Below, piece after piece: positions 60,604-64,000 of a stretch of DNA of 64,000 bases. This stretch comes from Gallaecimonas sp. GXIMD4217 (lineage in GTDB: Bacteria > Pseudomonadota > Gammaproteobacteria > Enterobacterales > Gallaecimonadaceae), in NCBI RefSeq assembly GCF_038087665.1, contig NZ_CP149925.1, positions 248,001 to 312,000 of the forward strand, in the 5' to 3' direction. The position numbers and the translations under genes were made by a program. A model generated the notes under the pieces. It saw only the letters and a program-made list of their open reading frames with translations. It searched no databases and was not told the origin of the DNA. The first letter of the stretch is position 1, and the number at the start of each line of letters is the position of its first letter.

Positions 60604-60796
60604 TTGTCTACTGCACGCCGAGACGGCCCCCTTTTACCTTGTGTTCAAAGGGGCTTTTCTTTATGATCTTGGCGATTTTGTAACTTGATCTCAGACCCTC
60701 TTCGCCTCGGCGGAAAAGAAGGGTCGATCCTGTGAACCGAAGGCCGCAACCATAACCATAACCTGCGGCGATCGTTCCACAACTGGAGAGAATTGG

Positions 60797-61387
60797 ATGA
60801 GCAATGCGCCTGTAGATTCCGGTCGTCGCCGGTTTCTGACCTGGTCCACCGCTGCGGTGGGAGCGGTCGGTGCCGGCTTTGCTGCCGTGCCCTTCATCGC
60901 TTCCTGGAATCCCAGTGCCAAAGCCAAGGCCGCCGGTGCGCCGGTGGAAGTGGACATCAGCAAAGTAGAGCCGGGTCAGCTGATCCGTGTCGAGTGGCGA
61001 GGCAAGCCGGTCTGGATCGTCAACCGCCGCGGCAAGATCCTCGAAGAGCTGAGTGGTCATGACGACCAGCTCAAGGACCCCCAGTCCGCCGAGCCGCAAC
61101 AGCCCGACTACGCCCAGAACCCGACCCGTTCCATCAAGCCCGATTTCCTGGTGGCCGTTGGCCTCTGTACCCACCTGGGCTGCTCTCCGACCTACCGCAA
61201 GGGCGACTTCGCCGAGCAGGTGGAAGGTGTGGACTACGGTTTCTTCTGCCCCTGCCACGGTTCCAAGTTCGACATGGCCGGCCGCGTCTTCCAGAACGTA
61301 CCCGCGGGCCTGAACCTGGTCATCCCGCCCCATCAATACGTGGATGACACCACCATCCTGGTGGGCGTGGACAAAGGAGCTGCCTGA
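60797..61387 (+). CDS. petA: Ubiquinol-cytochrome c reductase Rieske iron-sulfur subunit
   Basis: A 196-residue protein. The N-terminal DSGRRRFLTW plus hydrophobic helix is a twin-arginine-type signal anchor. The Rieske cluster motifs CTHLGC (from residue 124) and CPCHGSKFD are both present with their two Cys and two His. It passes electrons from ubiquinol to cytochrome c1. It overlaps petB by one base. Confidence 0.97.
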   Translation: MSNAPVDSGRRRFLTWSTAAVGAVGAGFAAVPFIASWNPSAKAKAAGAPVEVDISKVEPGQLIRVEWRGKPVWIVNRRGKILEELSGHDDQLKDPQSAEPQQPDYAQNPTRSIKPDFLVAVGLCTHLGCSPTYRKGDFAEQVEGVDYGFFCPCHGSKFDMAGRVFQNVPAGLNLVIPPHQYVDDTTILVGVDKGAA

Positions 61388-62601
61388 TGAACAAGCTGAT
61401 CGCCTGGATCGACGAACGCATTCCCATGACCGCCACCTGGGATAAGCACGTCGGCAAATATCCCGCTCCGAAGAACTTCAACTTCTGGTATTTCTTCGGC
61501 TCCCTGGCGCTGCTGGTGCTGGTCAACCAGATCCTCACCGGCATCTGGCTGACCATGAACTACAACCCGTCCGCCGAGGGCGCCTTCGCGTCCATCGAAT
61601 ACATCATGCGTGACGTGGACTACGGCTGGCTGCTGCGCTACATGCACTCAACCGGTGCCTCCGCCTTCTTCATCGTGGTCTACCTGCACATGTACCGCGG
61701 CCTCATCTACGGCTCCTACCAGAAGCCCCGTGAGCTGCTGTGGATCTTCGGCATGCTGATCTTCCTGGTGCTGATGGCCGAAGCCTTCATGGGCTACCTG
61801 CTGCCCTGGGGCCAGATGTCCTACTGGGGCGCTCAGGTCATCATCTCGCTGTTTGGGGCCATCCCGGTCATCGGCGACGACCTGACCCTGTGGATCCGCG
61901 GTGACTACGTGGTCTCCGGTGCCACCCTGAACCGTTTCTTCGCCCTGCACGTCATCGCCCTGCCGCTGGTACTGGTGGTGCTGGTGTTCCTGCACATCGT
62001 GGCGCTGCACCACGTGGGTTCCAACAACCCCGACGGCATCGAGATCAAGAAGAACAAGGACGAGAACGGTTGGCCCAAGGATGCCATTCCTTTCCACCCC
62101 TACTACTCCGTCAAGGACATCGTGGGCGTGGCCGGCTTCCTGATCCTGTTCTGCTACGTGATCTTCTTCGCCCCGGAAATGGGCGGCAAGTTCCTGGAGC
62201 ATCCGAACTTCGAGGCGGCCGATCCCCTGACCACCCCCGAACACATCTTCCCGGTCTGGTACTTCACCCCCTTCTACGCGATCCTGAAGGCGGTACCGAA
62301 CAAGCTGGGCGGCGTCATCGCCATGTTCGCCTCCATCATAGTGCTGTTCCTGCTGCCCTGGATTGACCGCTGCAAGGTCAAGTCCATCCGCTATCGCAGC
62401 GGCTGGCACAAGCTGAACATCGCACAGTTCGTGATCAGCTTCCTGATCCTGGGCTACACCGGCGGCATCCCGGCCACCCCGGGCATCATAGTGCTGTCCC
62501 AGATCACCACTGTGCTGTACTTCATGTTCTTCGTCTTCCTGTGGCTGTACAGCAAGAACGAGAAGACCAAACCGGTACCGGAGAGGGTGACATTCAAATG
62601 A
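61387..62601 (+). CDS. petB: Ubiquinol-cytochrome c reductase cytochrome b subunit
   Basis: The 404-residue cytochrome b has eight membrane helices, haem-ligating histidines in RYMHSTGASAFFIVVYLHMYRG and FALHVIALPLVLVVLVFLHI, and the Qo-site PVWYFTPFY (the PEWY-equivalent). It forms the quinone-oxidising core of the bc1 complex. It overlaps petC by 4 bases. Confidence 0.97.
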   Translation: MNKLIAWIDERIPMTATWDKHVGKYPAPKNFNFWYFFGSLALLVLVNQILTGIWLTMNYNPSAEGAFASIEYIMRDVDYGWLLRYMHSTGASAFFIVVYLHMYRGLIYGSYQKPRELLWIFGMLIFLVLMAEAFMGYLLPWGQMSYWGAQVIISLFGAIPVIGDDLTLWIRGDYVVSGATLNRFFALHVIALPLVLVVLVFLHIVALHHVGSNNPDGIEIKKNKDENGWPKDAIPFHPYYSVKDIVGVAGFLILFCYVIFFAPEMGGKFLEHPNFEAADPLTTPEHIFPVWYFTPFYAILKAVPNKLGGVIAMFASIIVLFLLPWIDRCKVKSIRYRSGWHKLNIAQFVISFLILGYTGGIPATPGIIVLSQITTVLYFMFFVFLWLYSKNEKTKPVPERVTFK

Positions 62602-63332
62602 AACGCCTACTGATCGCATTCCTGGCCCTGCTGCCGACCCTGACCCTGGCCGCCGGTGGCAATGTCCACCTGGACAAGGCCGAGTATGACCTGAGCGACA
62701 AGGCCTCCCTGCAGCGGGGCGCCAAGCTGTTCATGAACTACTGCTTCGGCTGTCACCAGATGCAGTACCAGCGCTACCAGCGCACCGCCGACGACCTGGG
62801 CATTCCGGTTGACCTGATGCAGGAAAACCTGATGTTCAACGACGTCAAGATCGGCAGCCACATGACCAACGCCATGCCCCAGGACAAGGCGGCCAAGTGG
62901 TTCGGCAAGGTACCGCCGGATCTGACCCTGGTGGCCCGGGTGCGCGGTGCCGACTGGATCTACACCTACCTGCGCTCCTTCTATGTGGACGAGAGCCGTC
63001 CCTGGGGCGTGAACAACGCCGTCTTCCCGGACGTGGGCATGCCCCACGTACTGCAGGAGCTGCAGGGCGTGCCCCACAAGACCTACGAAACCCGCCTGGT
63101 CGACGGCGAGGAAAAAGAGGTCTATGTGGGCATCAAGGCCGACGGTACCGGTGAGCTGTCCGAGGAAGAGTACGACAAGGCCGTGCTGGATCTGGTCAAC
63201 TTCCTGGAGTACACAGGTGAGCCCATGCGCCTCGAGTCCGAAAGCCTCGGCTGGAAGGTGCTGCTGTTCCTGGCCATCTTCTTCGTCTTCGCCTACTTCT
63301 TGAAGAAAGAGTACTGGAAAGACGTACACTAA
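62598..63332 (+). CDS. petC: Ubiquinol-cytochrome c reductase cytochrome c1 subunit
   Basis: A 244-residue protein: signal peptide MKRLLIAFLALLPTLTLAA, haem c motif CFGCH near residue 50, and a C-terminal membrane anchor (VLLFLAIFFVFAYFLKKEYW). The start inside the petB stop was chosen because it gives the signal peptide directly. It is the electron acceptor from the Rieske protein. Confidence 0.97.
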   Translation: MKRLLIAFLALLPTLTLAAGGNVHLDKAEYDLSDKASLQRGAKLFMNYCFGCHQMQYQRYQRTADDLGIPVDLMQENLMFNDVKIGSHMTNAMPQDKAAKWFGKVPPDLTLVARVRGADWIYTYLRSFYVDESRPWGVNNAVFPDVGMPHVLQELQGVPHKTYETRLVDGEEKEVYVGIKADGTGELSEEEYDKAVLDLVNFLEYTGEPMRLESESLGWKVLLFLAIFFVFAYFLKKEYWKDVH

Positions 63333-63342
63333 GATCTGTCCG

Positions 63343-63375
63343 CAGCAATGGGGGCTTCGGCTCCCATTGCTGTTT
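63343..63375 (+). terminator. Terminator after petC
   Basis: CAGCAATGGG and CCCATTGCTG around a GGCTTCGGCT loop, followed by TTTT, lie 10 bases after the petC stop and before sspA. Confidence 0.85.
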
Positions 63376-63412
63376 TGCGTTTACGCAGTAACTGAATTTT
63401 CTGGAGGCAAGT

Positions 63413-64000
63413 ATGGCTGTGGCAGCCAACAAACGCTCAGTGATGACCCTCTTCTGCGGTGCCAGCGACATGTACAGTCACCAGGTCCGCATCGTGCTGG
63501 CCGAGAAAGGTGTCAGTGTCGACATCGTCGAAGTCGATCTGGCCAACCCGCCGGAAGATCTGGTCGAGCTGAACCCCTATGTCACCTTGCCGACCCTGGT
63601 TGATCGCGAGCTGACCCTGTACCGGGCCGAGATCATCAACGAGTACCTGGATGAGCGCTTCCCCCATCCGCCGTTGATGCCCGTCTACCCGGTCACCCGT
63701 GGTACCGCCCGCCTGACCATGTACCGGATCCAGCAGGACTGGTACCTACTTGCCGAGCGCATCGAGAAAGGCGACAAGGCCGCCGAAGCCCGTCAGGAGC
63801 TCAAGGAGAACCTGCTGGCCCTGGCGCCCCTGTTCGGCGAAACGCCTTTCTTCATGAGTGAAGAATTCGGCCTGATGGACTGCGTGCTGGCCCCGCTGCT
63901 GTGGCGCCTGCCCGTCCTGGGCGTCGAGCTGTCCGGCCGTGGTGCCAAGGAAGTGCGCGCCTACATGGCCCGTATCTTCGAACGCGAAGCCTTCCAGGCC
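63413..64000 (+). CDS. sspA: Stringent starvation protein A (3' end outside window)
   Basis: 196 residues are visible, still open at the edge; E. coli SspA has 212, so few are missing. It has a GST-like fold with LNPYVTLPTLVDRELTLY and the highly conserved YLDERFPHPPLMPVYPV surface that contacts RNA polymerase. SspA is an RNA-polymerase-associated regulator of starvation and acid responses. GGAGG lies 7 bases before the ATG. The sspB partner would be expected just to the right. Confidence 0.95.
   Translation, partial: MAVAANKRSVMTLFCGASDMYSHQVRIVLAEKGVSVDIVEVDLANPPEDLVELNPYVTLPTLVDRELTLYRAEIINEYLDERFPHPPLMPVYPVTRGTARLTMYRIQQDWYLLAERIEKGDKAAEARQELKENLLALAPLFGETPFFMSEEFGLMDCVLAPLLWRLPVLGVELSGRGAKEVRAYMARIFEREAFQA

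Overview
The window is a GC-rich (roughly 60-65% by eye) chromosomal segment of a gammaproteobacterium. Three conserved blocks point to the Shewanella/Aeromonas/Gallaecimonas/Vibrio side of the class: a complete MSHA type IV pilus locus between ssb and mreB, the mreBCD-maf-rng-yhdP-nitrilase-tldD block, and the yrbG-kdsD-kdsC-lptCAB-rpoN-hpf-ptsN-rapZ-ptsO cluster divergent from mlaFEDCB-ibaG-murA. I cannot name the genus with confidence; Gallaecimonas or a close relative is a guess from GC content and gene order. I saw no rRNA, tRNA, CRISPR array, transposase or integrase.

Layout. 1-930: cation/proton antiporter cut by the window edge. 1065-4421: a hotdog thioesterase, then a family of outer-membrane beta-barrel genes (one decayed copy, two intact) with a tonB-type gene between the intact ones. 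4466-9366: uvrA, a divergent YajR-like MFS gene and ssb. 9419-27283: csrD, an opposing PLP-enzyme gene, and the MSHA pilus operon (mshI to mshQ) in tightly overlapping order. 27416-37918: cell-shape genes mreBCD, maf, rng, yhdP, a nitrilase and tldD. 38000-39075: a conspicuously AT-rich one-gene insertion. 39077-42702: a 63-residue protein, darP, pmbA and mgtE. 42764-50480: leftward nitrogen-PTS/RpoN/Lpt/Kds cluster. 50678-55225: rightward Mla phospholipid transport operon, ibaG and murA. 55293-58304: leftward degS, degQ and zapG. 58417-64000: zapE, rplM-rpsI, the petABC cytochrome bc1 operon and the start of sspA.

Most of the window is core envelope biology: LPS export (Lpt, Kds), outer-membrane lipid asymmetry (Mla), peptidoglycan (MurA, MreBCD), envelope stress (DegS, DegQ), and a c-di-GMP-responsive adhesion pilus (MshE with its MshEN domain) next to the catalytically degenerate GGDEF/EAL protein CsrD.

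The accessory signal lies at convergent gene ends. Between tldD and the 63-residue gene, an AT-rich insertion carrying one secreted-protein gene is bounded by 51-bp direct repeats that duplicate the 3' end of the 63-residue gene, so that gene stayed intact. The secreted-protein gene has a run of ten G residues inside its likely promoter spacer, which suggests phase variation. A smaller event of the same shape, with 37-bp repeats duplicating the 3' end of degS, separates murA from degS. Both look like insertions that restore the 3' end of the target gene, with no recombinase gene nearby. This is the part of the window most worth following up.
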